Origin: JAJDXO01 sp965221855
GTDB lineage: Bacteria > Pseudomonadota > Alphaproteobacteria > Rhodospirillales > UBA2165
Direction: 5' to 3'
DNA: 64,000 bases
Assembly (NCBI GenBank): GCA_965221855.1
Contig: CBDCSV010000005.1
Location: forward strand, 62,001 to 126,000
Made by a program: the position numbers and the translations under genes. The notes beneath the pieces are model-generated. The model was given only the letters and a program-made list of their open reading frames with translations. It had not been told where the DNA came from and ran no database searches. The first letter of the stretch is position 1; each line of letters starts with the position of its first letter. Shown one piece after another: positions 1 through 8,678 of this stretch.

Positions 1-84
1 GGCGCGCAATGTGGCCAGTGATAGACTGGCAACCGAATCAACGCGGTCATCTTCAGTGACCGTCCAACGAGGTCAAACGCTTAG

Positions 85-483
85 ATGCCCCTGAAATTGA
101 CCCTAAAGCCCAACGAAAAAGTGCTCATCGGCACCGCCGTGATCACGAATGCCGGCCAGAAAAGCGAAATAATTATTCAAAATACGGTTCCCGTGCTTCG
201 GGAGAAGGACATTATTGCCGAGGAAAACGCCGATACCTTGGCCAAAAGGCTCTACTACATCATTCTCAGCATGTACGTGGACCAAATAAACGAGAACGAG
301 TACCACAAGATTTACTTCAAGCTGGTCAAAGAGCTTTTCGATGCCCTGCCCGACCAGCGTAGTCTGGAAATGGTGATGGCCGTATCCCGGAAAATCCTCG
401 AAGGGAATCATTACCAGGCCCTGAAGGAGTGCCGGAAATTGATCAAATTTGAATCGGAGGTTCTGGCGAGTGCCTCGAGATAG
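85..483 (+). CDS. flbT: FlbT, flagellin synthesis post-transcriptional regulator
   Basis: This 132-residue protein matches FlbT in length and layout. It opens with a MPLKLTLKPNEKV beta-rich stretch, has the family segment LREKDII near residue 40, and continues with a helical C-terminal half. In Caulobacter FlbT acts on flagellin mRNA and couples flagellin synthesis to flagellar assembly. FlaF usually lies just upstream, but only 84 bases are visible before this gene and no confident flaF end can be read there. The gene is cytoplasmic and has no signal peptide. Its nearest downstream gene was ctrA before the IS256 element inserted between them. Confidence 0.9.
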   Translation: MPLKLTLKPNEKVLIGTAVITNAGQKSEIIIQNTVPVLREKDIIAEENADTLAKRLYYIILSMYVDQINENEYHKIYFKLVKELFDALPDQRSLEMVMAVSRKILEGNHYQALKECRKLIKFESEVLASASR

Positions 484-766
484 TTTGGAGGCTCACGCGC
501 GGACCATGACCCTGGCGGGAAACGCGGGTTAAATCGACAGCCCCGAGTATGGCTGTTACCCGGCCACAGATTCTCTGATCCGAGAGCTTATCGAGCTCAC
601 TTGGAATATTTTCGGCGCCCACGCGGCCGGGCCCCGTTGTGGCGTCCGCGGCCCGTTGCGCCGGACCCGTCCACCGCCAAAAAACCTATGCAAAGCAACG
701 GTTTAGGGCTCGGCAAAGCCGGCGTCCGCCGGCGCAAAATCGCCTCGTGCGCCGAGGGTCTAGGGC

Positions 767-2046
767 GGTAACGTCAAGAGTTGTGTGTCAGGGAGAGAGG
801 GGTACTGATTCCCTGAGACTTGTTTTCGTGAATGAAGACCGCGAAGAGGATGCGGTCCATTGAGGTCTTGTCCTGGAAGGTTCCCATGGGCCGGGTTCGT
901 CTCCGGACCTCCCGGAACCGTCGTTCGATGGCGTTGGTGGTCCTGACCTGCTTTCGTTCGGCAAGGGTCTTGTAGCGGAAGCAGGTGAGCAAGTCGTCGA
1001 GGTCGTTGCGCAGGCAGGCGACGGCCTTGGGGTAGGTCTGCTCCCAGGCGTCGGCGAAGCGGCGGGCGGCGCTGAGCGCCTTTGGCCGAGTGTCTGCGTT
1101 CATGACGTCGTGGACGTCGGCCTTGACGGCCTCCTGGTCGGTCTTGCGGACCTTGTCGAGGATGTTGCGCATCTTGTGCGCCCAGCATCTCTGGACCGGG
1201 ATGCCGTGATAGACGACCGGCAAGGCGGCGAGCAGGCCCTGGCCGCCATCGACGCAGATCATCTCCAGGCCCTCGCCGGTGAGGCCGCGGCGGTGCAGCG
1301 CGGTGAGGAAGCGCTCCCACTCCGCGGCGCTCTCGCTGCCTGAGAGACAAAAGTCGATAATCTCCTTCTTGCCGTCGTGCCGTATGCCCAACGCCACAAG
1401 GACCGGCCTGCGGAGCGCGCCGGCGCCGGTCTTGCGGGCCAGCACCACGCCGTCGAGCATCAGCGCCTTGTAGGCGTTCTTCAGCGGCCGGCGGTGGAAT
1501 GCGGCGACCGACAGATCGAGGGTCTTGGCGACCCGGCTCACCGTCGCGGCCGAGACCGGACGCCCGAGCAGGGCAAGCAGGACCTCGCCGACCTTGCGGG
1601 TCGAGAGCCCCAGCACGAAGCCGGCCAGGATGGCGCGGTCGATCTCTGGAGCGCGCCTTGCGTAGCTCTTCAGAACCTCGGTCGGGCAGAAGTGCCGGGT
1701 GCGCGGCACGTTGAGCTCGATGTCGCCGAGCTCGCTGAGCAGGCGGCGCCGGTAGGTGCCGTTGCGCCGGTCGCGCATAGCGCTGCCATCGAGGCCGTCG
1801 AGCCAGCGATCCACCGCCTCGGCCATCCGGCCCTCGATGATCTCGGCCAGCGCCTGGCGGCCAAGCGGGCGATAACCCTCGCCCCAGTCCAATCCGCCTG
1901 CTTGCATCTCCTTCACCACCTCAAAGGCTTGTGGTAGGTTCTCAATCGTTACAGCTTGCTGTGGCATCGGGGTGCTCCTTCTTGCGGTTGTCGTGAACCA
2001 CAGGGAGTACCCCACTCCCGCCTGACACATAAATCCTTACGTTACC
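767..2046 (-). mobile_element. IS256-family insertion sequence, copy 1
   Basis: This 1280-bp element is bounded by imperfect inverted repeats: GGTAACGTCAAGAG on the left and its counterpart ending CTTACGTTACC on the right. A 9-bp direct repeat, GTCTAGGGC, flanks it at 758-766 and 2047-2055. That is a clear target-site duplication of the size expected for the family. The transposase lies on the minus strand and nearly fills the element. Its right end is about 92 bp upstream of the ctrA start. Internally it differs from the other two copies in two short clusters. Confidence 0.93.
774..1967 (-). CDS. IS256-family transposase (copy 1)
   Basis: This is a 397-residue DDE transposase of the mutator/IS256 class. 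The first Asp is in LMLDGVVLA, the second in CVDGGQG, a QRCWAHK segment follows, and the Glu is in TNAIERRFREVRR. The start at MPQQAVTIENL follows an AAGAAGGAGC ribosome-binding site; an upstream in-frame Met lies inside the terminal repeat and is less likely. It differs from copies 2 and 3 at CLSGSESAAEW (QLAASESAAEW there), around KTDQEAVKADVHDVM and at NADTRPKALSAA. The reading frame is intact, so it is probably active. Confidence 0.92.
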   Translation of the reverse strand: MPQQAVTIENLPQAFEVVKEMQAGGLDWGEGYRPLGRQALAEIIEGRMAEAVDRWLDGLDGSAMRDRRNGTYRRRLLSELGDIELNVPRTRHFCPTEVLKSYARRAPEIDRAILAGFVLGLSTRKVGEVLLALLGRPVSAATVSRVAKTLDLSVAAFHRRPLKNAYKALMLDGVVLARKTGAGALRRPVLVALGIRHDGKKEIIDFCLSGSESAAEWERFLTALHRRGLTGEGLEMICVDGGQGLLAALPVVYHGIPVQRCWAHKMRNILDKVRKTDQEAVKADVHDVMNADTRPKALSAARRFADAWEQTYPKAVACLRNDLDDLLTCFRYKTLAERKQVRTTNAIERRFREVRRRTRPMGTFQDKTSMDRILFAVFIHENKSQGISTPLSLTHNS

Positions 2047-2138
2047 GTCTAGGGCACGCCCCTTGAATATGAAGCAGCCGCTCCCTATTGTTGACCAATT
2101 CCGATTCGGCGCCCAGAAGGGCTATTTGGGACGATCAG

Positions 2139-2870
2139 ATGCGCGTGCTTCTCGTCGAAGACGATCCCACCATATCCAAGAGTATTGAAATGATGCTGAC
2201 CTCGGCCGGCATGGTCCTGGACACGACGGACCTCGGCGAGGATGGGTTGGAAATCGGCCAACTCTATGACTATGACATCATCATTCTCGACCTCATGCTG
2301 CCGGATATGGACGGCTACGAGGTATTGCGCCGCCTGAGGGCGTCCAAGGTCGAGACGCCGGTGCTGATTCTGTCCGGACTGACGGAGTCGGACAAGAAGG
2401 TCAAAGGCCTGGGAACCGGCGCCGACGACTATTTGACCAAGCCGTTCAACAAGGACGAATTGATCGCTCGAATTCATGCGATCGTGCGCCGGTCGAAGGG
2501 GCATTCGGAATCCATCATCAGAACCGGCAGGATGGCGGTGAACCTGGACGCCCGAACGGTCGAGGCCGAGGGCAGATCCGTGCACCTGACCGGCAAGGAG
2601 TACGGCATCCTCGAACTGCTTTCCCTGCGCAAGGGTACGACCCTGACGAAGGACATGTTCCTGAACCACCTCTACAACGGGATGGACGAGCCGGAGCTGA
2701 AGATCATCGATGTTTTCGTCTGCAAGCTCCGCAAGAAACTGTCGGCGGCGTGCGACGGCGACAACTATATCCATACGGTATGGGGCCGGGGATACGTCCT
2801 GCGTGACCCGGAAGATGTCGACGAGGCGCCGAAGAAGCCGGCCACGAAGCGCGCCAGGGCAACCGCCTAG
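2139..2870 (+). CDS. ctrA: CtrA, cell-cycle master response regulator
   Basis: This 243-residue OmpR-class regulator has a receiver domain (residues 1-120) with acidic pocket EDD at 7-9, phospho-acceptor Asp51 in DLMLPDMDG and Lys in YLTKPFN. A winged-helix DNA-binding domain follows, with the CtrA-typical segments GKEYGILELLSLRKGT and FVCKLRKKL, then a basic Lys/Ala-rich tail. In alphaproteobacteria CtrA~P binds TTAA-type sites and controls replication, division and flagellar genes. The chosen ATG gives the canonical MRVLLVEDD start. A GATTC (CcrM-type GANTC) site lies at 2103-2107, upstream of the start. The promoter region has been split by the IS256 element ending at 2046. The convergent neighbour chpT encodes the likely phosphodonor. 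Confidence 0.96.
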   Translation: MRVLLVEDDPTISKSIEMMLTSAGMVLDTTDLGEDGLEIGQLYDYDIIILDLMLPDMDGYEVLRRLRASKVETPVLILSGLTESDKKVKGLGTGADDYLTKPFNKDELIARIHAIVRRSKGHSESIIRTGRMAVNLDARTVEAEGRSVHLTGKEYGILELLSLRKGTTLTKDMFLNHLYNGMDEPELKIIDVFVCKLRKKLSAACDGDNYIHTVWGRGYVLRDPEDVDEAPKKPATKRARATA

Positions 2871-2911
2871 CCGCACACCCCCATGATTTGGCCCATAAAT
2901 TGGCCTGAAAG

Positions 2912-2932
2912 CCGTTCAGCCCGCGTGAACGG
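2912..2932. terminator. Bidirectional terminator-like hairpin between ctrA and chpT
   Basis: Perfect 7-bp arms CCGTTCA and TGAACGG enclose a 7-base loop. The hairpin lies between two convergent stop codons and is followed by a short GGGTTTCG tract. The U-run is weak, so termination efficiency is uncertain. Confidence 0.45.
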
Positions 2933-2941
2933 GGGTTTCGC

Positions 2942-3571
2942 CTAGAAGGCCCGGAATTCCAGGGTGCCGTTGCCGGAGACGGCGTGTTCGATGGTCAGGC
3001 CCTCGCTCTCGGCCAGGGCGCGGCAAAGATACGGCACCACATCCCGGGTTTCGAGAATCTCCGCGGGCGTTCGGCCCGCTAGGCAGGCCGCCGCGGCGTC
3101 GGTCAGCCGGCAGCCCTCGCCCCTGGACGAAACCGAGAAGGAATTCGCCGCTTCTCCCAGCGACGCGCCGACCTCCCCGCCCCGGGGCAATGTCTCGGCG
3201 GCCAGGAGAACCAGATTAAGCAACAGTTTGGCCCGGGATCGCGGCATTGTGTTCGCCGGCATAGGCACCGGAGACGTCCAGGCGAGGGTAATTTTGGAAC
3301 CCGCGAAATAGTCCGCCGTCAGTCCGGCGGCGTCTTCGGCGGTTATGGGTTCACCGTGACCGGCGCCGCCGAACGCCACGCGGAAAAACGACAGCCGCGC
3401 CGCTGCCTGCCTGCCGCTCTGTCCGATCAGGGCGACCGCCTCATCCCACATGCTCCGGTCTTCGCCGAGCAGTTCCAGACCGTTGTTGACGGCTCCTACC
3501 GGGCTGATCAGGTCATGGCACAGTTTCGAACAAAGAAGCTCGGCAATACGCCGGTCATTTGAATCGGCCAT
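2942..3571 (-). CDS. chpT: ChpT-type histidine phosphotransferase
   Basis: This 209-residue protein carries the ChpT/HisKA-like helix motif CSKLCHDLISPVGAVNNGLEL, with the phosphorylatable His at residue 19. A degenerate ATPase-like C-terminal domain lacks clear nucleotide-binding boxes. In Caulobacter, ChpT passes phosphate from the hybrid kinase CckA to CtrA and CpdR. Here it is encoded tail-to-tail with ctrA, 71 bp apart, so kinase-relay partner and target are physically linked. It has no signal peptide or membrane segments. Its start lies about 90 bp from a perfect 18-bp palindrome in the divergent region upstream of the formate dehydrogenase genes. Confidence 0.88.
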   Translation of the reverse strand: MADSNDRRIAELLCSKLCHDLISPVGAVNNGLELLGEDRSMWDEAVALIGQSGRQAAARLSFFRVAFGGAGHGEPITAEDAAGLTADYFAGSKITLAWTSPVPMPANTMPRSRAKLLLNLVLLAAETLPRGGEVGASLGEAANSFSVSSRGEGCRLTDAAAACLAGRTPAEILETRDVVPYLCRALAESEGLTIEHAVSGNGTLEFRAF

Positions 3572-3661
3572 AAGGAGCCTCCGTCGGTCCGCGTCGAACC
3601 TGCAAATGGCGAGATCGAGGAACAGGAGCCAAGTGCCGCCGCCACGGGCGTTTCAGGCAAC

Positions 3662-3679
3662 GTTTGACGATCGTCAAAC
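3662..3679. promoter_or_regulatory. 18-bp perfect palindrome, candidate operator
   Basis: The sequence GTTTGACGATCGTCAAAC is a perfect inverted repeat with no spacer. It lies in the divergent region between chpT (start 3571, minus strand) and the formate dehydrogenase operon (start 3785, plus strand). The dyad symmetry and position suggest a binding site for a dimeric regulator. The regulator cannot be identified from the window. Confidence 0.55.
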
Positions 3680-3784
3680 CGTCTAGAATACTTCTGCCAG
3701 ATTCTCAGTGCGCCAGAAAGGACCTTGGGACAACAAGATCCCCGCTGGACCGGTTTCCCTGGGAAAGAGCCAAATAGACCCACT

Positions 3785-5431
3785 ATGGATGCGCCTCGAA
3801 ACAAGAACGCCTATCCGAAAGGCCGTCAGGCCGATCGTGAATCCCGGGCCGAGGTTCGCTCGCTGATCGGGGATGCGCCCCGGAACCGCGACCTGCTGAT
3901 CGAATTCCTGCACCTGATCCAGGACACGCATGGACATTTGAGCGCCCGTCATCTGGCGGCGCTCGCCCAGGAAATGAAAATCTCGCAGGCCGAGGTCTAC
4001 GAAACGGCATCCTTCTACCATCACTTCGACATCGTGAAGGAAGGGGAAACCGAGCCGGCGGAAATTACCGTCCGGGTTTGCGACGGGATAGCCTGTGAGA
4101 TGGCCGGCGCTAACGAGCTTTATGCCGAGCTGTCGGACGAAATCGGAAATGACGCCCGGGTGGTAAAGGTCCCGTGCGTCGGCGGGTGCTTCGCCGCGCC
4201 GGTTGCCGTCGTCGGCAAGAAACAGGTGCACGGGGCCGAAGCGGGCGCCGTCGCGAAGGCGCTGGCCAATGGCGACACGATGCCGGGACTGCCGGACGCG
4301 GTACCGCTGAACGAGTATCGGGCGGCCGGCGGTTATGGGGCGCTGGAGAAGCTCAGGAATGGCGGGCTCGGCGGCGCCGACCTGATCGGCGAGCTCGAGG
4401 CGGCGGATCTCAGGGGAATGGGAGGAGCCGGATTTCCGACGGCGCGGAAATGGCGTTTCCTGGAGGGTACGGCCAAGCCGCGGGTGCTGGCGGTGAACGC
4501 CGATGAAGGAGAACCCGGGACGTTCAAGGACCGGTTTTGCTTCGAGACGGAGCCCCACAAGGTCTTGGATGGCGCCCTGATTGCCGCCGCGGTCATCGAA
4601 GTCGAGGACATTTATATCTATCTGAGGGACGAGTATCCCCATATCCACGCGCTGCTCGAGCGGGAAATCGAAGCGGTGGCGAAGGAAGGCCTCGCCGAAG
4701 GCGTCCGGATTCATCTGCGGCGCGGCGCCGGCGCCTATATCTGCGGCGAAGAAAGCGGAATGCTGGAGAGCATCGAGGGAAAGCGGGGCCTGCCCCGAAA
4801 TCGGCCGCCCTACCCGGCCCATTCGGGACTTTTCGGGCGGCCCACCCTGATCAACAACGTGGAAACCCTCTACTGGGTGGCGGATATCGCCAGAAACGGG
4901 GCCCAATGGTATCTGGACGAGGGACGCCCCCACCTGTTTTCGGTGTCCGGAAGGGTCAGGCGGCCCGGCGTGGTCAAGGCGCCGTCGGGGGTGACCGTCC
5001 GCCAATTGATCGACGAACATTGCGGCGGCATGGCCGAGGGGCACGTGTTCAAGGCCTATCTGCCGGGCGGCGCGTCCGGAGGCATATTGCCGGCGTCGAA
5101 AGACGGTCTGGCGCTGGATTTCGGGGTGCTGGAGGAGTTCGGCTGTTTCGTCGGGTCGGCCGCGGTGGTCGTTTTCTCCGAGCAGGACCGGATTCGGGAT
5201 GTGGTCCTCAACCTCCTCAGGTTTTTCGCCGACGAGAGCTGCGGTCAATGCACGCCATGCCGCGTCGGCTGCGAGAAAATGGTGAAACTGCTCGAACAGG
5301 ACCGCTGGGACCAGCCGCTGATGGACGATCTGAGCTTGGCCATGCGGGAGGCCTCGATCTGCGGATTGGGGCAGGCCGCGCCGAACCCCGTGCAGTCGGC
5401 TTTTCGGTTTTTTGAGGGAGAGATCGAATGA
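3785..5431 (+). CDS. fdsB: Formate dehydrogenase diaphorase subunit, NuoE-NuoF (FdsG-FdsB) fusion
   Basis: This 548-residue protein fuses two subunits that are separate in typical FdsGBACD systems. Residues 1-160 are NuoE/FdsG-like with [2Fe-2S] cysteines C99, C104, C131 and C135. Residues from about 190 are NuoF/FdsB-like, with the FMN/NADH motif GMGGAGFPTARKW, an SLBB-type region and a C-terminal 4Fe-4S motif SCGQCTPCRVGC. It should accept electrons from the catalytic subunit and reduce NAD+. The ATG at 3785 begins MDAPRNKN; an upstream alternative start at 3725 lacks family similarity. Its stop overlaps the next start by 4 bp (ATGA), showing translational coupling. No fdsC or fdsD chaperone gene follows. 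Confidence 0.9.
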   Translation: MDAPRNKNAYPKGRQADRESRAEVRSLIGDAPRNRDLLIEFLHLIQDTHGHLSARHLAALAQEMKISQAEVYETASFYHHFDIVKEGETEPAEITVRVCDGIACEMAGANELYAELSDEIGNDARVVKVPCVGGCFAAPVAVVGKKQVHGAEAGAVAKALANGDTMPGLPDAVPLNEYRAAGGYGALEKLRNGGLGGADLIGELEAADLRGMGGAGFPTARKWRFLEGTAKPRVLAVNADEGEPGTFKDRFCFETEPHKVLDGALIAAAVIEVEDIYIYLRDEYPHIHALLEREIEAVAKEGLAEGVRIHLRRGAGAYICGEESGMLESIEGKRGLPRNRPPYPAHSGLFGRPTLINNVETLYWVADIARNGAQWYLDEGRPHLFSVSGRVRRPGVVKAPSGVTVRQLIDEHCGGMAEGHVFKAYLPGGASGGILPASKDGLALDFGVLEEFGCFVGSAAVVVFSEQDRIRDVVLNLLRFFADESCGQCTPCRVGCEKMVKLLEQDRWDQPLMDDLSLAMREASICGLGQAAPNPVQSAFRFFEGEIE

Positions 5432-8151
5432 CGGAGGGTGTGAAGTTCCTTCTCGACGGGGCGGAAGTCGAGGCCCGCCCGGACGAAACCATCTGGCAGG
5501 TGGCGCACCGGCACGGCAACGAGCTGCCTCACCTCTGTTACCTGCATGAGCCGGGCTACCGCGGCGACGGCAATTGCCGCGCCTGCATGGTGGATATCGA
5601 GGGAGAGCGGGTGCTGTCGGCGTCGTGCATCCGCAAACCAGAGCCGGATATGCGGGTCTCGACGACCTCGGAGCGGGCAAGCAAGGCGCGGGAAATGGTG
5701 ATCGAGCTGCTGCTCGCCGACCAGGACGAGCCGCAGGCCGAATTCAAGCGCTGGGCCGACGAAATGGGGGTCGTGGAAAGCCGCTTTCCGGCCGGCGAAC
5801 GGGTCGCGCCCGACAGCTCCCATCCGGCGATCGCCGTCGATCTGGGCCGTTGCATCCAATGCAACCTGTGCGTCCGGGCGTGCCAGGAAGTCCAGGCCAA
5901 CGACGTCATCGGCATGGCCCATCGCGGGTTCGATTCGGCCATCGTATTCGACATGGGAGACCCCATGGGGGACAGCTCGTGCGTCGCCTGCGGCGAATGC
6001 GTGCAGGTCTGTCCGACCAACGCGCTTCTCCCGGCCGGGGTCGAATTGGAAGACGGCGAGGTGGCGGCGGACAAGGTCGTCGATAGCGTCTGCCCTTATT
6101 GCGGCGTCGGCTGTCAGGTCAGGTTTCACGTCAAGGACAACAGGATCGTCCAGGTGGACGGCCGCGACGGTCCGGCCAACCGAAACCGGCTGTGCGTTAA
6201 GGGACGGTTCGGCATGGACTATGCCGACCATCCTCACCGGCTGACCGTGCCGCTGATTCGCCGCGACGCCGTGCCGAAAACCGCCGATCCCCGGTTCGAT
6301 CCCGCAAATCCCCTGGCCACCTTCCGGGAAGCGTCGTGGGACGAGGCCCTGGATCTGGCGGCTTCGGGATTGAAGAAAATTCTCGATGAACAGGGCCCGA
6401 AGGGGCTGGCGGGGTTCGGCTCGGCCAAGGGGTCCAACGAAGAAGCCTACCTGGTTCAGAAACTCGTCCGGACCGGCTTCAAGACCAACAGCGTCGATCA
6501 TTGCACGCGCCTGTGCCATGCCTCCTCGGTCGCGGCGCTGCTCGAAACCATCGGCTCCGGCGCCGTGACGGCGCCGGTCGCCGAATGCCTCAACTCCGAC
6601 CTGATCGTCGTTATCGGCGCGTACCCCACCGGCAATCACCCCGTCGCCGCGACGTTCATCAAGAACGCGGCGGCCAGGGGGACCGAACTGGTGGTCATCG
6701 ATCCCAGGAGAAAGAATCTCGCCAATTACGCCGCCCACTACCTGCAGTTCAAGGCGGGCTCGGACGTGGCGCTGCTCAACGCCCTGCTCAACGTCATCGT
6801 GACCGAGGAACTCTACGACCGGCAGTATGTGGAGGCGCACACCGAGGGATTCGACGAAATCGCCCGGCACGTGAAGGCGTTTCCGCCGGAGAAGATGGAA
6901 GGCATCTGCGGCATCGAGGCCGATACGTTGAGAACCGTCGCCCGGAAAATCGCCGGCGCGCGCGCGGCCATGATCTTCTGGGGAATGGGGATCGCGCAGC
7001 ACGTTCACGGCACCGACAACGCGCGATGCCTGATCTCGTTGGCGCTGCTGTGCGGCCACGTGGGCCGCCCCGGCGCGGGCCTCCATCCGCTGCGCGGACA
7101 GAACAACGTGCAGGGCGCGTCGGATGCGGGCCTCATCCCCATGATGTATCCGGACTACAAGCTGGTGACCCACGGGGACGCGAGAGAGAAGTTCGAGGCT
7201 TTCTGGGATACCGAGCTCAATCCCGACACGGGGCTCACCGTCGTCGAGATCACCGAGGCCATCCATGACGGAGACATCCGCGGCATCTATGTGATGGGAG
7301 AAAATCCGGCCATGTCGGACCCGGATTCCCGGCATACCCGCGCGGCGCTGGCGAAACTCGAGCATCTGGTCGTCCAGGACATCTTCATGACCGAGACCGC
7401 CGCCTTCGCGGACGTCATCCTCCCCGCCTCCGCGTGGCCCGAGAAGGACGGAACGGTGACCAACACGGACCGCCGCGTGCAAATGGGCCGCAAGGCGCTG
7501 GAGATGCCCGGCGATGCGCGCCAGGATTGGTGGATCATCCAGGAGATCGCAAATCGGCTCGGGCTGAACTGGACCTATGGGCACCCCCGCGACGTTCACG
7601 AGGAGATGCGGCGCTGCATGCCGTCGATGGAGCATATTTCCTGGGAGCGGCTGGAACGGGAGGACGCCGTCACATACCCGTGCGAAGCGGAGGACCAGCC
7701 CGGCCAGGAAGTGATCTTCGGCGACGGATTTCCGACCGAGTCCACCCGCGGCCGCTTCGTTCCCGCGGACGTCCTCCCGCCGGACGAGACGCCGGACGAG
7801 GATTATCCGCTGATCTTGACCACCGGCCGGCTGCTCGAACATTGGCATACCGGCGCCATCACCCGGCGGGCGTCGAAGCTCGACGCCCTGGAACCGGAAG
7901 CGACGGTGCACATCTCGCCGGAGGACATGGAGAGCCTGGGGATCGAGCCGGGCGGGTCCGTACGGCTGACGACCCGGAGAGGCGCGGTCGAGCTGGCGGC
8001 GCGGCGCGAACCCGGAATGCCCCAGGGACTTGTCTTCATGCCGTTCTGCTACGAGGAGGCGGCCGCCAATATTCTGACCAATTCAGCCCTGGATCCGTTC
8101 GGCAAAATCCCGGAATTGAAGTTTTCGGCGGTACGGGTCGAACCGGCGTAG
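5428..8151 (+). CDS. fdsA: NAD-linked formate dehydrogenase, molybdopterin catalytic subunit
   Basis: This 907-residue oxidoreductase has an N-terminal NuoG-like [2Fe-2S] domain (CYLHEPGYRGDGNCRAC), two ferredoxin 4Fe-4S motifs (CIQCNLCVRAC and CVACGECVQVCP) and then the Mo-bis-MGD domain opening with CPYCGVGC. The active-site residue is Cys, in VDHCTRLCHASSV, not selenocysteine. A C-terminal MGD-binding domain ends the protein. The set matches cytoplasmic FdsA/FdhF-type enzymes that oxidise formate to CO2 and pass electrons to the fused diaphorase subunit encoded just upstream. There is no twin-arginine signal. Formate could come from one-carbon release in the aromatic pathways further along, but that link is inference. 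Confidence 0.93.
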   Translation: MTEGVKFLLDGAEVEARPDETIWQVAHRHGNELPHLCYLHEPGYRGDGNCRACMVDIEGERVLSASCIRKPEPDMRVSTTSERASKAREMVIELLLADQDEPQAEFKRWADEMGVVESRFPAGERVAPDSSHPAIAVDLGRCIQCNLCVRACQEVQANDVIGMAHRGFDSAIVFDMGDPMGDSSCVACGECVQVCPTNALLPAGVELEDGEVAADKVVDSVCPYCGVGCQVRFHVKDNRIVQVDGRDGPANRNRLCVKGRFGMDYADHPHRLTVPLIRRDAVPKTADPRFDPANPLATFREASWDEALDLAASGLKKILDEQGPKGLAGFGSAKGSNEEAYLVQKLVRTGFKTNSVDHCTRLCHASSVAALLETIGSGAVTAPVAECLNSDLIVVIGAYPTGNHPVAATFIKNAAARGTELVVIDPRRKNLANYAAHYLQFKAGSDVALLNALLNVIVTEELYDRQYVEAHTEGFDEIARHVKAFPPEKMEGICGIEADTLRTVARKIAGARAAMIFWGMGIAQHVHGTDNARCLISLALLCGHVGRPGAGLHPLRGQNNVQGASDAGLIPMMYPDYKLVTHGDAREKFEAFWDTELNPDTGLTVVEITEAIHDGDIRGIYVMGENPAMSDPDSRHTRAALAKLEHLVVQDIFMTETAAFADVILPASAWPEKDGTVTNTDRRVQMGRKALEMPGDARQDWWIIQEIANRLGLNWTYGHPRDVHEEMRRCMPSMEHISWERLEREDAVTYPCEAEDQPGQEVIFGDGFPTESTRGRFVPADVLPPDETPDEDYPLILTTGRLLEHWHTGAITRRASKLDALEPEATVHISPEDMESLGIEPGGSVRLTTRRGAVELAARREPGMPQGLVFMPFCYEEAAANILTNSALDPFGKIPELKFSAVRVEPA

Positions 8152-8678
8152 GCGGCACGAACAGCCGCGAGCCATGCATTTTTTGCATACCGGCAAGGTG
8201 TTGAAAAACCATGATTTACAAATATATTCCAATTCGGCCGTTTTCACCGTAATAGTCATTCATGGACATTAATAGACATTTATTGTCACCCGTTTGGGAG
8301 GTACCTCCCAAAAAGGTCGTACAAAAATGCATAGCTCATCCTCCAAACGCAAACCGCCACCCTGCGCCTTCGGCCTTCAGCCGGCCGAAGCCGACTTTCG
8401 GACGGCGTAGGCCGGCTTCGGGCGGCAGGCCGCCCCGGCAAGGGGGGAAGTTGAGGGCACAATCCAGATCGTTATGCCCCGGCCCACTGGACCGGCTTTG
8501 CCGGCCAGCCGGCAAAGTGGCGGGGCATCCAGGAAACAGGAATTTCACCACAGAGGCGCGGAGACACAGAGGAAGAATGGTAAACTTCTCACCGTCTCAC
8601 TGTCTCTGTGGTTCAAGAATTGAAAATCTGGATACCCCGGACTTGCGCCGGGGTATGACGAGCTTCTTTGATTCAGCA
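8152..8678. other. Gene-free interval rich in palindromic repeats
   Basis: No convincing gene is present in this 527-bp stretch between convergent operons. It holds a small ATGCA/TGCAT hairpin (8174-8188), a perfect 20-bp palindrome (8293-8312), a GC-rich mirrored block (8380-8440), a long hairpin around 8476-8530 with ATGCCCCGGC arms, a CCACAGAG/CTCTGTGG stem (about 8550-8615) and an ATACCCCGG/CCGGGGTAT stem (8632-8656). The last three resemble extragenic palindromic repeats. A long open frame on the plus strand from 8262 to 10898 is antisense to the TRAP permease and is not a gene. Confidence 0.7.
8293..8312. promoter_or_regulatory. 20-bp perfect palindrome
   Basis: TTTGGGAGGTACCTCCCAAA reads the same on both strands. 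It is followed by two further A residues. It is far from any start codon: the fds operon ends 141 bp upstream and the TRAP gene ends 366 bp downstream. It may be a terminator for the fds operon or a protein-binding site; no T-run supports intrinsic termination. Confidence 0.4.

Noticed and set aside
1..84. Possible 3' end of flaF
   Set aside because: The short stretch holds no conserved FlaF residues in any frame, so it cannot be assigned.
639..863. Open frame spanning the left IS256 boundary
   Set aside because: It crosses an insertion-element end and has no homology features.
5245..7911. Long open frame antisense to the formate dehydrogenase catalytic subunit
   Set aside because: It overlaps a clear coding gene completely and has no recognisable domain; it is a GC-skew artefact.
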